From: Thermosipho sp. (in: thermotogales)
Lineage (GTDB): Bacteria; Thermotogota; Thermotogae; Thermotogales; Fervidobacteriaceae
Length of the DNA: 64,000 bases
NCBI GenBank assembly: GCA_017656345.1
Contig: JACDNZ010000005.1
Coordinates: forward strand, 37,532 to 101,531
Direction of reading: 5' to 3'
Position numbers and translations under genes: made by a program
Shown: in pieces, positions 33,586 to 43,514 of the stretch
How positions within the stretch are numbered: the stretch's first letter is position 1
How the letters are laid out: each line of letters begins with the position of its first letter
Notes under the pieces: model-generated
Told to the model about the DNA's origin: nothing
Seen by the model: only the letters and a program-made list of their open reading frames with translations
The model's database searches: none

Positions 33586-35187
33586 ATGAAACATATCCTG
33601 TTTGGGTTAAACCAAAGTGCGGATAAAAGAGTCGAGAACGAAATTTTAAAAGAATACAAAAAAAGCACTGGCGAAGAATTTTTATTTGATAGTGAATATT
33701 ACCTGGAAGGGATAAGGGTAGCACTTGATAAGAAAAAATACGATGTTTTAATTCTTAGAGAAGACCTGGAAGGAAGTAAGCAGATCAGCATAAGCTACCT
33801 GGATGAGATAACAGATAAATTTCCCAATTTAAGAGTTATTCTTTTAGTTCAGAATGAAAATCAAAAAACGGATTACATAAAAAGATTGTTCAGCATTGGA
33901 ATATATGATGTGCTGTTCGCCGAGGATGCCAGCTTAACAAACGTTGTAGAGCTTATCAAAAAAGGCAGGACCAAAATAGAAGCCAAAATCTACTATGACT
34001 TGTTAGATGCAGATGACGTGGAAGTGTATGACGATTCGGATGATGTAGAGGAAATTCCAGAAGAACAACTGGAAAGAATTTTGTCCCAATTAGCCAAAGC
34101 ACCGAAAGAAGAACTACCAGCTTTGTTTAACGAGATAGCGGCAGAATACAACAGCAAGCAAACGATTTTTTTAATAAGTTTGCTCTCCGAAGAAGTGACA
34201 GAAGCACTTCTTGAAAGCGAAGATGAAAAATTTAAAAACTTTTATGCGCAGTGGGAAGCCCTTAACAGGAAGCAATACGAAAAGGAATTAGCCGAAAAAG
34301 AACGCCTGGAAAAAGAGAAGAAACAGGTTATTAATACGCCAAGACAGCAAGTAGTTTTCCCTGCTGATTACAGAAAAGTAATAGGTATTTTTAGCCCGTA
34401 TTCCGCCGGAAAAACAACTATAGCTTGTGCAGTTGCTCAGGCACTTTCAAAACAAAAAATTAAAACGGTTTTAATTGACCTGGACTATACAAAAAATGAT
34501 ATGTACCACTATTTCAGAGTTGACCAGTCAGATGTTTTTAAAATCCAAAAATTATGCGAGCAAATGGATACTACAGGGCGACCGGAAGAAGACATATCCG
34601 AATATGCAATTAAAATTAACAGGTTCCTTTACATGTACTCTACTCACACCAGCGTTCCCTATGAATTAACCCCGCATGTAATAAGGGCTATTATCAAGCA
34701 AAACAGGAACGCAAACGTTATTATATTGGACTTTGCCAGAGACCTAAAAGAAGCTACTCTTAACCTGGCTTTAGAAGAATGTGATGAAAAACTGCTTGTG
34801 ATTGAAAAAACATCATCTGTTTTAAACGGGATATCTTATAGATTACAAAACATAGAAAAACACAATTTAGAAGACTTAACGCTGGTAGTAAACAAAGAAG
34901 TAAAAGTTAAAAACCTATCTGACCAAAAGTTAACAAGTTACTTAAAAGAAATTAACTATCAGCAGTACGATATAGCCAATATCGACTTTAAACATGTTTG
35001 TTACATAAGAGAAAATTACCATGCAATAGTTAATAGCCTGGCTAGACAAGAACCAATTATTGGGGTAAATGCTGAGTTTGACCGAGATATACACGAATTA
35101 ATATCAACTATATACCCCATTTCAACGCCAAAACACATCCAGGGCTCGTTTTTGAAAAAACTTAAGAGCTTAATATCCCCGAACTGA
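33586..35187 (+). CDS. tadZ: TadZ-like ParA-type ATPase with atypical Walker A
   Basis: This 533-aa protein has an N-terminal receiver-like domain (KKYDVLILREDLEG, LRVILLVQNENQ), a long charged linker, and a ParA/MinD-type ATPase domain from about 260. The P-loop reads GIFSPYSAGKTTIACAVA, lacking the usual KGG lysine. Walker A' (TVLIDLDYTKNDM) follows. TadZ/CpaE proteins position the Tad pilus apparatus, and many have altered P-loops. The start at 33586 follows GAGGGG; an earlier in-frame TTG lies too close to the promoter. It heads the pilus operon. Confidence 0.78.
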   Translation: MKHILFGLNQSADKRVENEILKEYKKSTGEEFLFDSEYYLEGIRVALDKKKYDVLILREDLEGSKQISISYLDEITDKFPNLRVILLVQNENQKTDYIKRLFSIGIYDVLFAEDASLTNVVELIKKGRTKIEAKIYYDLLDADDVEVYDDSDDVEEIPEEQLERILSQLAKAPKEELPALFNEIAAEYNSKQTIFLISLLSEEVTEALLESEDEKFKNFYAQWEALNRKQYEKELAEKERLEKEKKQVINTPRQQVVFPADYRKVIGIFSPYSAGKTTIACAVAQALSKQKIKTVLIDLDYTKNDMYHYFRVDQSDVFKIQKLCEQMDTTGRPEEDISEYAIKINRFLYMYSTHTSVPYELTPHVIRAIIKQNRNANVIILDFARDLKEATLNLALEECDEKLLVIEKTSSVLNGISYRLQNIEKHNLEDLTLVVNKEVKVKNLSDQKLTSYLKEINYQQYDIANIDFKHVCYIRENYHAIVNSLARQEPIIGVNAEFDRDIHELISTIYPISTPKHIQGSFLKKLKSLISPN

Positions 35188-35196
35188 TGGTGAAAT

Positions 35197-35234
35197 CACT
35201 TACGCAACAGGCTCCAGCGAAGTTGCGTGAAGTG
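35197..35234 (+). other. Inverted repeat between tadZ and cpaB
   Basis: CACTTACGCAAC (35197-35208) and GTTGCGTGAAGTG (35222-35234) can pair with one bulge. A G/C hairpin (GGGGGCAAGACCCCC) lies 30 bases further. It may be an attenuator or processing site. Confidence 0.4.
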
Positions 35235-35321
35235 AATAATGCATAGCTAAACATATATTTTCCCCCGGGGGCAAGACCCCCTCTGGGTTACCAAAAAAGA
35301 AAAAAGAGAGGAGAAATGGAT

Positions 35322-36068
35322 ATGGTTGCTTTCCCGAAAATATCTTCAAGCAAAAACAAGAAAAGTTTCTTATTCTTTCTATTGTCTATTGTATGTGCGA
35401 CTTTAGCGGCAGGGATTATATACGTCGCAGGGCAACAGGCAACGCCGAGTGTTCCGGTCCTGGTTGCCAAAACAGAAATCAACGCAGGGGATCCGTTGAC
35501 TAAAGATATGTTTAAGCAGGTAAATATACCGCCGGCAAGCCTTCCGGATGGAACATTAACACCCAATGCTCCGCTGGATAACGCAGTAGCTCTTCATGGC
35601 ATGGCCCCCGGCGATATATTAAGAGAACCAAATATTATGCGTCTTGATAACAAAGAAAGTTTACCGATTTTAAGTGCAAGGCTGCGTTCATTAGGAAAAA
35701 ATGATTTGAGAGCGGTCCAAATACCCTCCGAATCAATTAGAGGAATGCTTGGGGGCATGAAAGCCGGTGATAGAGTAGACATCATTTCTGTTATAGAAAA
35801 AACTGACCCTGAAGATAAAACAAAAAAATATTTAGAATCAAAAACAATTATTGAAGCTGCGCCTGTAATCGGGGTACAGCCACCCGAAAGCCAAAGTGGA
35901 GGCGTATTAGTTGTAGCTCTCACAAAACAGCAGGTCGAGCTATTTGCTCTTTCAAAAGAGCAAGGCAAAATTTACGCATCGCTTGTACCATTTGGAATAA
36001 ACGTGTCAGAAGAAAACGTGCAAAATACTCTAGACAATGCCTCATCAAATAACGAAACCAAATCTTAA
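35322..36068 (+). CDS. cpaB: CpaB/RcpC-like pilus assembly protein, copy 1
   Basis: The 248-aa protein has one N-terminal membrane helix (FLFFLLSIVCATLAAGIIYV) and then an SAF domain (VPVLVAKTEINAGDPLTKDM, then LHGMAPGDILREPNI). A C-terminal RcpC-type region follows (MKAGDRVDIISVIE, VLVVALTKQQVELFALSKEQG). CpaB forms part of the outer assembly of Tad pili. The start at 35322 has GGAG eight bases upstream; an ATG two codons earlier is also possible. Copy 2 is at 45126. Confidence 0.85.
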   Translation: MVAFPKISSSKNKKSFLFFLLSIVCATLAAGIIYVAGQQATPSVPVLVAKTEINAGDPLTKDMFKQVNIPPASLPDGTLTPNAPLDNAVALHGMAPGDILREPNIMRLDNKESLPILSARLRSLGKNDLRAVQIPSESIRGMLGGMKAGDRVDIISVIEKTDPEDKTKKYLESKTIIEAAPVIGVQPPESQSGGVLVVALTKQQVELFALSKEQGKIYASLVPFGINVSEENVQNTLDNASSNNETKS

Positions 36069-36091
36069 TCGGAACAACAGGAGGGAAAAAC

Positions 36092-37456
36092 ATGAAACAA
36101 GAAGGTGCTCCCATTAATGTCGTGCTTGCTAGTGTTGACAGCGATTTCATGATGGATATTACACAAGATTTACAAGCACATCCGCAAATCAAGGTCATCG
36201 GATTTGCCTCAAACGGTGAAGCCGCCATTGAGCGGGCAACAAAAATGGCGGCAGATGTGGTTCTCACTGAATATTCCTTAACGGATATAACAGGAACCGA
36301 AATAGCCAAGAGGCTGGCAGAAGATTCGCCGGGCACTCAGGTATTTGTTATTACAGACAATATCACCGGACAATTAGTACAAAGTTGCAAGGCAGTTGGT
36401 ATCAAAGAAGTTTTTCCCAAAACCGGTTTTTCACCAAAAGAAGCAGCAAACCGGATAGCCGCCGAAGTTGATAACGCAAGGCGAGAATGGTCCGAAATTG
36501 TTAAAAAGCATGGTGCTGTAGAAAAAGGCACCGGCCCAATGGGGGTACAAAAAACAAAAACAGAATATATTGCACGCCCAATTACGCAAACAATAGTGAT
36601 GACGCATAACACCAAAGGTGGTGTCGGAAAGAGTACCATAGCTGTAAACTTGGCAACCGCAATAAAAATTTCTCCTTATTTTTCAGGACAAAGAGTAGCT
36701 CTTGTTGATTTTGATTGCGGTGGCGCCAATGTAGGAACCCTATGCAATATTAGTGATAACGACTGTTACAACAGAAATTTAGCTACCTGGGAGTATGTAA
36801 GGGAAGAAGAACTTACTCCAGGCGATGTTGATGATATGATGATTGACGGCCCAAATGGAATTAAAATCTTGCCAGCGCCGTTAAATCAGAAAGTGGCAGA
36901 AGATATTAACCAGGATACTTCCGCGGAATTATGCAACAAAATTTTAAGGGTGCTGAGAAAATATTTCGGGATTATTGTTATAGACGGAGCGCCAAATCTT
37001 TCACCTACCACTGATGCAGCAATGGAACACTCGACACACATTCTATTAATTGCCAACCCGGAAGGCCAGAGCGTAAAACAACTAGCGAGAACTGTTAATC
37101 TATTAAGACCAACCCCTGATTATCCCGACAAACCGGATATGACGTATATACTTCGGAAAATGCGTATTGTTCTCAATCACGCTCAAGGGGAAAGCAAATG
37201 GGATCTTAAACCTGATGAAATTGCAACGACAGTTGGGATTCCAATTTTTGCTGAAATTCCCCACGATGAAGTTGTTAAGAAGGCACTCCATTCAGAAGGC
37301 AATAAGCAAGCAGTCGAATTGGAACCTGATGGCCCATTTGCAGTTGCGATAAAAAGACTGGCAAATGACATCTGCGGGGCATACCCCAATGGAATTGGAA
37401 ACACAGGCACTAACGGTAAAAAAGGTTTGTTTAAGAAACTTTTAAGAAAGGGTTGA
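36092..37456 (+). CDS. cpaE: CpaE/TadZ ATPase with receiver domain
   Basis: The 454-aa protein joins a response-regulator receiver-like domain (VVLASVDSDFMMD, VVLTEYSLTDITG) to a ParA/MinD ATPase. The deviant Walker A is intact (HNTKGGVGKSTIAVNLA, near residue 175), followed by VALVDFDCGGANV and IIVIDGAPNLSPTTD. The phospho-acceptor Asp of typical receivers is replaced (LTEYS), as is common in CpaE. It probably localises the pilus machine. It is the second TadZ-like gene in a row; the first has an altered P-loop, so the two may pair. Confidence 0.87.
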   Translation: MKQEGAPINVVLASVDSDFMMDITQDLQAHPQIKVIGFASNGEAAIERATKMAADVVLTEYSLTDITGTEIAKRLAEDSPGTQVFVITDNITGQLVQSCKAVGIKEVFPKTGFSPKEAANRIAAEVDNARREWSEIVKKHGAVEKGTGPMGVQKTKTEYIARPITQTIVMTHNTKGGVGKSTIAVNLATAIKISPYFSGQRVALVDFDCGGANVGTLCNISDNDCYNRNLATWEYVREEELTPGDVDDMMIDGPNGIKILPAPLNQKVAEDINQDTSAELCNKILRVLRKYFGIIVIDGAPNLSPTTDAAMEHSTHILLIANPEGQSVKQLARTVNLLRPTPDYPDKPDMTYILRKMRIVLNHAQGESKWDLKPDEIATTVGIPIFAEIPHDEVVKKALHSEGNKQAVELEPDGPFAVAIKRLANDICGAYPNGIGNTGTNGKKGLFKKLLRKG

Positions 37457-37462
37457 TAGCAA

Positions 37463-38761
37463 GTGCCACGGTTAATAGATTTAGCAGATTCGCAAGCATC
37501 AATGAACAGCCTAACACCGGAAACCTGGCAAACCCTAAGACAAAAGTCACAAGAACGAGTGATGGCCAGTATGCCAGCAGAAGAACTGGGGAAATACCGT
37601 GACCTAGAAACAAAAGAAAAAGTAAAGCGCATTATCTTAATGGTAGTGGAAAATGAAATGCCTGGCCTTGCACATCAAGCAAAACAAAGTATTGTTGAAA
37701 GACTGGCAAATGAAATTAGCGGTTACGGCCCCTTGGAGGAACTGCTTAACGACGAAAATATTACAGAAGTCATTGTAGAGCGTTTTGATAAAGTGCTCGT
37801 AGAGAAAAACGGCAAATTACAACTCAGCAATGTAAAATTTGACTCCGAAGAACACTTACGGCTGGTAGTTGAACGTATCATTGCACCATTAGGCAGGAGT
37901 TTGAATTGGGCAACGCCTACTGCTGACGGAAGGCTACCAGATGGTTCGAGGGTATGTGCAGTTATACCGCCCATAGCCGTAGATGGCACTCAACTGAGTA
38001 TCAGAAAATTTAAGCCCAATATCAGTATGGACCAGCTGGTTGAGTGGGGAGCACTTAGCAAGGACTTGCAAAAAGCTCTGAAAGCCTGTGTGCAGGCAAG
38101 ACTAAATATTGTAATTTCCGGTGGTACTGGAAGCGGTAAAACTACATTCCTCAATGCATTAAGTGAATATATCGACCCTAGTTTATCAATAATTACGATT
38201 GAAAACCCTGCTGAAATGCAGTTAAGACACCCTAACGTCAGACGGTGGGAAGCGCGGCCAGAAAATATAGAGGGAACAGGCGAAATTTCCATGATGCACC
38301 TGCTCATTACGGCACTTCGCTCTCGTCCGGATATCATTCTGGTGGGTGAGGTAAGAGGTAAAGAAGCTTATGTTTTACTGCAAGCCCAAATCACGGGGCA
38401 TGACGGATCAATGACCACACTGCACGCTAACGATACCCTGGAAGCCATGAAGCGTTTGGTATCAATGGTTGCTTCTGCTAATGAATTACCCCGTGAGCTG
38501 GTGCCTGATTACGTAGCCGGGGGAGTAGATTTGGTCATTCAACTCAAGCGGATGAGCGATGGGACAAGAAAGTTGACGGAAATAGCAGAAGTAATAGGCG
38601 AGGAAAACGGAAGGATAATAACTAACCCGCTTGTTGAATTTAAGGTGCTCGGTTACGAAGATGGAATGGTTAAAGGTTATTGGAAAGCAACAGGAAATAA
38701 GTTTCATTTACTAGATAAGTTAAGAAGCAGAGGAATCGAGTTTCCGGGTTGGGGAAGCTGA
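37463..38761 (+). CDS. cpaF: CpaF/TadA secretion ATPase, copy 1
   Basis: The 432-aa protein is a type II/IV secretion ATPase. Walker A (SGGTGSGKTTFLNAL) lies near residue 220. The Asp box (ITIENPAEMQL), Walker B (RPDIILVGEVRGKE) and His box (GSMTTLHANDTLEAM) all follow. It powers pilus extension, and possibly retraction, in Tad systems. It starts at GTG six bases after the cpaE stop. It is followed by TadB and TadC, the usual order. Confidence 0.92.
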   Translation: MPRLIDLADSQASMNSLTPETWQTLRQKSQERVMASMPAEELGKYRDLETKEKVKRIILMVVENEMPGLAHQAKQSIVERLANEISGYGPLEELLNDENITEVIVERFDKVLVEKNGKLQLSNVKFDSEEHLRLVVERIIAPLGRSLNWATPTADGRLPDGSRVCAVIPPIAVDGTQLSIRKFKPNISMDQLVEWGALSKDLQKALKACVQARLNIVISGGTGSGKTTFLNALSEYIDPSLSIITIENPAEMQLRHPNVRRWEARPENIEGTGEISMMHLLITALRSRPDIILVGEVRGKEAYVLLQAQITGHDGSMTTLHANDTLEAMKRLVSMVASANELPRELVPDYVAGGVDLVIQLKRMSDGTRKLTEIAEVIGEENGRIITNPLVEFKVLGYEDGMVKGYWKATGNKFHLLDKLRSRGIEFPGWGS

Positions 38762-38806
38762 TGCCTCCCCCCCTCTTTAAAATTCCTCGTGGAAGGAGGA
38801 AATTAC

Positions 38807-39673
38807 TTGGAAGCTTTAGTGCCTTCGTTTCTGACATTTGTATCAGTTATATCAGCCTTTTATGCTATAAGATTGCTGACAAAAAGAGAAGTAAACCTTT
38901 CGCGTTTCTCCGTTGGGTACCAACAGGATACCACAGAAGAAGAACTGGAGAAAAAACAAAAGGCAAGGGAGCTGCCGGCGTCAAGGGTTTTATTGCTTGT
39001 ATTTTCAGGAGGTGCCACTGTAGGGCTTGCAACTTACACTGTAGTAGGGGTTGTTTGGCTATCAGCTTTAGCGTCACTGTTAGGATTGTTGGCGCCCTGG
39101 TTATGGCTCAGGTGGCATAGAGCTGGGCAAAAGAAACTTATAATTACCCAGCTGGAACAGGCAGCAGAAATTATAGCGGCAGTTTTACGGTCCGGTGGAG
39201 GACTGCCAGCAGCACTTGAAAAGGCTTCGCAAGAGGTAGGAAACCCATTGAAAAAAGAGTTAGCTCAAGCAACTGCTGAAATTAGGTTGGGTGTACCCAG
39301 CGCAGTTGCCTTCAAAAACCTAACCGAAAGAATCAATTTGGAGGAAATGGATATACTCGCTATGGCAGTTGACTTACAGTCAACTGGCATGGCCGTAAAC
39401 ATGGCATCGGTGTTTCAGCAAATACAGAATAATATTCGTGAAAAACAGGCTTTTGAAGAAGAAGTAAGTTCGATTACAAGTGAAAACCGCATGGCTGTTT
39501 GGATAGTCGCAGCCGTGCCATTTGGGACAATCGGTCTACTCAGACAGTTAGCGCCGGACTTTATTGCACCGCTATTTGAAACAGCCATAGGAATTACAAT
39601 CTTCATTATATCTGTCGGGCTTATTATTTTTGGCATATTCTGGTCCTTAAACATTGCCAAAGTTAGTAAGTAA
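38807..39673 (+). CDS. tadB: TadB-like inner membrane platform protein, copy 1
   Basis: The 288-aa protein has helices near both ends (LTFVSVISAFYAIRLL, VVWLSALASLLGLLAPWLWL, ITIFIISVGLIIFGIFW) around a T2SS-F type cytoplasmic domain. That domain contains LEQAAEIIAAVLRSGGGLPA, NLTERINLEEMDILAMAVDL and TGMAVNMASVFQQI. TadB and TadC form the platform on which CpaF acts. A TTG at 38807 is chosen as start because GGAGG lies seven bases upstream; a longer frame begins at 38789 but lacks a site. Confidence 0.87.
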   Translation: MEALVPSFLTFVSVISAFYAIRLLTKREVNLSRFSVGYQQDTTEEELEKKQKARELPASRVLLLVFSGGATVGLATYTVVGVVWLSALASLLGLLAPWLWLRWHRAGQKKLIITQLEQAAEIIAAVLRSGGGLPAALEKASQEVGNPLKKELAQATAEIRLGVPSAVAFKNLTERINLEEMDILAMAVDLQSTGMAVNMASVFQQIQNNIREKQAFEEEVSSITSENRMAVWIVAAVPFGTIGLLRQLAPDFIAPLFETAIGITIFIISVGLIIFGIFWSLNIAKVSK

Positions 39674-39687
39674 GGGGGAATGAAAAT

Positions 39688-40554
39688 GTGAACAGTATAT
39701 TACTTGCCTCATGGTTGGGTTTTCTAGCAGTTTTACTACTTTTTATTGGTATTGATTTATTAAGAGAACCTGAAAAATCGCTAATCAAAGCAATAATAGG
39801 GGATAACCCCAACCCGAAGGAAAAATTTTGGAAGAAAACTTCTGAATATATAGCTCCCTTTATTGTTCCCTGGTTCCCAGTAGCAAATACAGATCATTTA
39901 CAGAAAAAAATTATCTGGGCAGGTGAACCTGGTGGAATAACGGTTGACAGTATGATTGGATTGAAAGTATTACTGTTAGTTATAGCAATAGCAGTTTGTA
40001 GTTTCCTGACAACTATCGGCATACCACCCTTTTTGATACCAATGTTTGCTCTGCTGGCATTTTTTCTACCCGATGCGTATTTATCAAGGCTTGCCGAAGA
40101 AAGAAAAAAAGCTATTAACAAGACAATGCCAAACATGATTAGTTTACTGGCAACAGCAATAGGAGCGGGGGTAGAACTCGGGCCGGCCCTTAAAGCAGTA
40201 GGTGATAAAATGACAGGTCCTTTGGGAGAAGAATTAAGGCGTGCTTGGAAACATATTGCAACCGGCAAGCCAAGAGCTGTAGCCTTGCGGGAAATGGCTA
40301 AGAGAACAGGTGTTAATGTAGTTGAAAGATTTGTTGAAACAATTATAACTGCAGAAGAGCGTGGGGGAATGGATTTATCGCTGGTTTTATCCAACTTCCA
40401 AAGAGACCTCAGAAATTCACAGATGAGAAAAGCGCAGGAGGAAGCAAGGAAGGCACCGACAAAGATGCTTTTACCTCTAGTAACCTGTATATTTATCCCC
40501 ATGCTGATAATTCTTTTAACTCCAATTGTGTTCACAATTTTGGACAGCATGTAA
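39688..40554 (+). CDS. tadC: TadC-like inner membrane platform protein, copy 1
   Basis: The 288-aa protein begins at GTG. It has an N-terminal helix (ASWLGFLAVLLLFIGIDLL), a central pair (LLLVIAIAVCSFLTTIGIPP, LIPMFALLAFFLPDAYLS) and a C-terminal one. The T2SS-F domain between includes NMISLLATAIGAGVELGPAL and FVETIITAEERGGMDLSLVL. This fits the TadC partner of the preceding TadB. Confidence 0.87.
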   Translation: MNSILLASWLGFLAVLLLFIGIDLLREPEKSLIKAIIGDNPNPKEKFWKKTSEYIAPFIVPWFPVANTDHLQKKIIWAGEPGGITVDSMIGLKVLLLVIAIAVCSFLTTIGIPPFLIPMFALLAFFLPDAYLSRLAEERKKAINKTMPNMISLLATAIGAGVELGPALKAVGDKMTGPLGEELRRAWKHIATGKPRAVALREMAKRTGVNVVERFVETIITAEERGGMDLSLVLSNFQRDLRNSQMRKAQEEARKAPTKMLLPLVTCIFIPMLIILLTPIVFTILDSM

Positions 40555-40590
40555 TATGTAATTTTAAATTAATTTAAGGAGGTTTTAAAA

Positions 40591-40773
40591 ATGCTAAAGA
40601 AAATCAAAAAGTTTCACATGGACGAAAGCGGAGACATCATGCAGACAGGTATTATTGTTGGTATGTTTGCTACTATTGCCGTAGGGGCCCTATACTTTTT
40701 GGGGCCCAAGATTAAGCAGATGTTTGTTAAGGCTGGCAATGAACTAGACAATTCCAGCAACTACACGTACTAA
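40591..40773 (+). CDS. Flp-like pilin, atypical
   Basis: The 60-aa protein has a basic leader, DESGD at the expected processing site and then a single hydrophobic helix (TGIIVGMFATIAVGALYFL). This resembles a class III Flp prepilin, with cleavage likely after ESG. The Glu at +5 found in normal Flp pilins is absent (DIMQT follows). A strong AAGGAGG precedes it. It lies directly after TadC and may be a minor or divergent pilin. Confidence 0.65.
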   Translation: MLKKIKKFHMDESGDIMQTGIIVGMFATIAVGALYFLGPKIKQMFVKAGNELDNSSNYTY

Positions 40774-40774
40774 A

Positions 40775-41050
40775 ATGTTTAGTGAAGCCACCAATCAAGC
40801 GATATATGTAACAGCAAACAGCATCCCTGTTGTAGTGCTGGTCGGGTTGGTGCTTGCTGTTGCAGTAGTGTTGGTATATGTGCTAACCATGTTTTTCCCA
40901 AAGTTGAAAATTTTAATATTGATGGGGCTGATAGCAGGCATTATTGCCTGCTATTCAGCACCAGGGATCAGAGAAAATTTGACTGATTTGGTGTTTAATA
41001 TCACTGATTATACATTAAAAATATTGCATGCCAATGCCTCATACCGATGA
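40775..41050 (+). CDS. Small two-helix membrane protein
   Basis: The 91-aa protein starts one base after the Flp-like stop and lacks a clear ribosome binding site, so it may depend on coupling. It has two membrane helices (SIPVVVLVGLVLAVAVVLVY and LKILILMGLIAGIIACYS). Size and layout recall VirB2-type or other small pilus subunits, but no family is clear. A hairpin with AAATAACA/TGTTATTT arms follows at 41061-41087. Confidence 0.55.
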   Translation: MFSEATNQAIYVTANSIPVVVLVGLVLAVAVVLVYVLTMFFPKLKILILMGLIAGIIACYSAPGIRENLTDLVFNITDYTLKILHANASYR

Positions 41051-41123
41051 ATAAGAAAATAAATAACATGCTTAAAGCTTGTTATTTCAAATCTATAAAA
41101 AAAAGAAAAAAGGAGAAATAAGC

Positions 41124-42176
41124 ATGAAAAAACTAACAGCATTATTGTTAATTGCTTTTGTTTTCATGTTCTCAACACAGGCTTTTGCTTTTAGCCTTCA
41201 AGATTTAGTGAATAGCATTCACTCAATTGTAGATATAACTACCGATAAATTGGTTGAGTTAAAAGACCTGGTTGCGAAGAAGTTTTCAGATGTAGATAAA
41301 AATGGCTGGTATATAGGTACTATATCAAAGTTGTTTGGACTCGGTATTATCAATGGATACCCGGATGAAACTTTTAGACCGAACGGTCAAATTACCCGGG
41401 GCGAATTTACCAAAATGCTGGTTTATGCCATGGGGTATAAAGAAGCTCCGACAAACGAAAACCACTGGGCAGCTGGAGTAAGAGAGAAAGCAATTGAACT
41501 TGGATGGCTTGATAAAGGAGAGTTTGAAGACTTAAATAAGCCTATCACAAGGCTGGAGATAGCGTCAATGATTGCAAGAGCTACAGATGAAAGTGTAGAT
41601 AACCTAGCAGCTTATGAAAACCAGCTGACTGACTTTAATACTATCGAGGATGATACATTACGAAATAGAGTAGTCAAGTGTTATGCTTTGGGGATTATAA
41701 AGGGCTACCCCGATGGTACATTTAAGCCTTATAACACCGCCACCCGGGCAGAGGCATCCACTATGATTGTACGGCTGCTGGATAAATCAGAAAGGGTCGT
41801 GCCCGAAACTGTAACCTTACACTTCACACAAGAAGAACTGCAGGGTAAAAGTGATGAAGAACTAGTAAGTAGCGACTTAATACTGGATACACCACCGCAA
41901 AATGAAAATTTTTATAACGTAGATTTGGCTTTCATAATATTAATGCATAAACCCTTGGAACCACAGTGGAATGATGCAGAAAAATTATTAGTTAAGCGTT
42001 TTGGGGAAAAAGCGAAGCCAATAGTAAGTTACATTAAATCTAAGCAAAATGAAACAGTAGAACTACCTGCAAAATATTGGACTATAGATGACAAATTAAT
42101 TAAAGTCGAAGGAACATTGGCAGGCTGGAACATTGGAGTAACAGTCTGGAATAACCAGGGGAGAGACAGAATATGA
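41124..42176 (+). CDS. Secreted protein with SLH domains
   Basis: The 350-aa protein has a signal peptide (LTALLLIAFVFMFSTQAFA) and three S-layer homology repeats. Two are clear: FSDVDKNGWYIGTI with GIINGYPDETFRPNGQITRG, and the last with GIIKGYPDGTFKPYNTATRA. SLH domains bind pyruvylated wall polysaccharide, so this protein would sit on the wall. It probably anchors the pilus apparatus or one of the large surface proteins downstream. The start at 41124 follows AAGGAG. Its last bases overlap the next start (ATGA). Confidence 0.88.
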   Translation: MKKLTALLLIAFVFMFSTQAFAFSLQDLVNSIHSIVDITTDKLVELKDLVAKKFSDVDKNGWYIGTISKLFGLGIINGYPDETFRPNGQITRGEFTKMLVYAMGYKEAPTNENHWAAGVREKAIELGWLDKGEFEDLNKPITRLEIASMIARATDESVDNLAAYENQLTDFNTIEDDTLRNRVVKCYALGIIKGYPDGTFKPYNTATRAEASTMIVRLLDKSERVVPETVTLHFTQEELQGKSDEELVSSDLILDTPPQNENFYNVDLAFIILMHKPLEPQWNDAEKLLVKRFGEKAKPIVSYIKSKQNETVELPAKYWTIDDKLIKVEGTLAGWNIGVTVWNNQGRDRI

Positions 42177-43501
42177 GGAATACGCTAGTTTTAATTATAG
42201 TGTTAGTTGTTTTAATAGCTTCTCCTGCAAGTGCATCAGAATATCCATGGTCTATAGAAGATGCTGTAGAAAGTGCGAACAGCGAAATAGGTTTTGAATT
42301 ATACAAATTAAATCATGTAAACGAAGCAATTTGGAAAAACTATGGCTTCCTAGTGTATGGAGAGCCATTCGGTGAGGTTAAAGGTAATGAGTACCGGTAT
42401 CTGGGTTTTTCGCCTCTAGGGGATAAAGTGCCAAACCCACAATTTCCGGACGATGATCCAGCGTCAACACTAATAAATAATTGGGATTGGATTAAATACC
42501 CTTGGGATAGTGATTTAGGCAGCAGGCATGAACTTAATAACGATCCAGATTTACTACCAAAAATCAGAGAAGCTTTAAAACAAAAATATGGCCAGTTATT
42601 CGATGAGACCGACACAAAACAATGGCAGAAATATGCCTTGGTTATTCAGCCCTGGACAAAGTACACCCCGGGCCTGGGGCGTATGTGGCACTTGTGGGAT
42701 AGTAATGGAGACGGTAAAAAAGAAACCTGGTACATCACTTTTGTAATACCAGCCGACGTACCTAGGCCGCAGCTGCCAGATTTATACGTAAAAGAAATCA
42801 TACCAGCTGTTGAGAAAGTTGAACCTGGAAAGGAATATAACGCCGCGGTAACTTATGGCCTTGATGATAATTACGATAAACCACTGACAGCTAAATTGGG
42901 ATTAACTCATAACGGCAGCAGCATTTCGGGCATAGATGGAAAACTGGTCGATTTTCAACCAGGTGAAGAAAAAACATTCAACTTTACTTTCACTGGCCAG
43001 AGCGGAGGAAGTAATTTACAAGCTAAAATTTGGCCTGTTGCTCCAACGGCAGAGGATAAAGATTGGACCAACAACTCAAAAAGCCTAGCATTACCGTCTA
43101 AAGAAGCAAAAGAAGCAAATGAAGCAATAGACTTATCAGCAGACTTGATAGCTCCTGCTACAACCATTGACTCGGGAAATGGGTATCAGTATACAGCTTT
43201 AATTGGTAATAGTTCTGATAAGCAATTAAGCTCAACAGTTGTCTGGCGTGTTAATGGCCAGGTTCAAAAGACAGAAACGGTTAATATTACTGCCAAGGGA
43301 ACATACAGCCAATTCACTTTATATGTACCTGCGAGTGCAGCAACCGGTACAAAATACAATCTCGAAGTAGAAGTTAATCCAGACAGGAAACAGCCGCCCG
43401 GGGAACCGGTTTGGAGCAATAACATAGACAGAGTAACAGTTGAAGCATACAAAGATGTAAGCGAAGATAGCAATTTGAGCGACGTAATAATAACCAAGTA
43501 G
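42173..43501 (+). CDS. Secreted protein with CARDB-like domains
   Basis: The 442-aa protein has a signal peptide (LVLIIVLVVLIASPASA). Its N-terminal domain of about 190 residues is rich in Trp (NNWDWIKYPWDSD, RMWHLWDSNGDGKKETWY). Two Ig-like, CARDB-type beta domains follow (LPDLYVKEIIPAVEKVEPG, and VDFQPGEEKTFNFTF). Such domains are structural parts of surface proteins. It is coupled to the SLH protein by a four-base overlap, so the two may form a wall-bound pair. Confidence 0.65.
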   Translation: MRNTLVLIIVLVVLIASPASASEYPWSIEDAVESANSEIGFELYKLNHVNEAIWKNYGFLVYGEPFGEVKGNEYRYLGFSPLGDKVPNPQFPDDDPASTLINNWDWIKYPWDSDLGSRHELNNDPDLLPKIREALKQKYGQLFDETDTKQWQKYALVIQPWTKYTPGLGRMWHLWDSNGDGKKETWYITFVIPADVPRPQLPDLYVKEIIPAVEKVEPGKEYNAAVTYGLDDNYDKPLTAKLGLTHNGSSISGIDGKLVDFQPGEEKTFNFTFTGQSGGSNLQAKIWPVAPTAEDKDWTNNSKSLALPSKEAKEANEAIDLSADLIAPATTIDSGNGYQYTALIGNSSDKQLSSTVVWRVNGQVQKTETVNITAKGTYSQFTLYVPASAATGTKYNLEVEVNPDRKQPPGEPVWSNNIDRVTVEAYKDVSEDSNLSDVIITK

Positions 43502-43514
43502 GGGTTGGTTATAA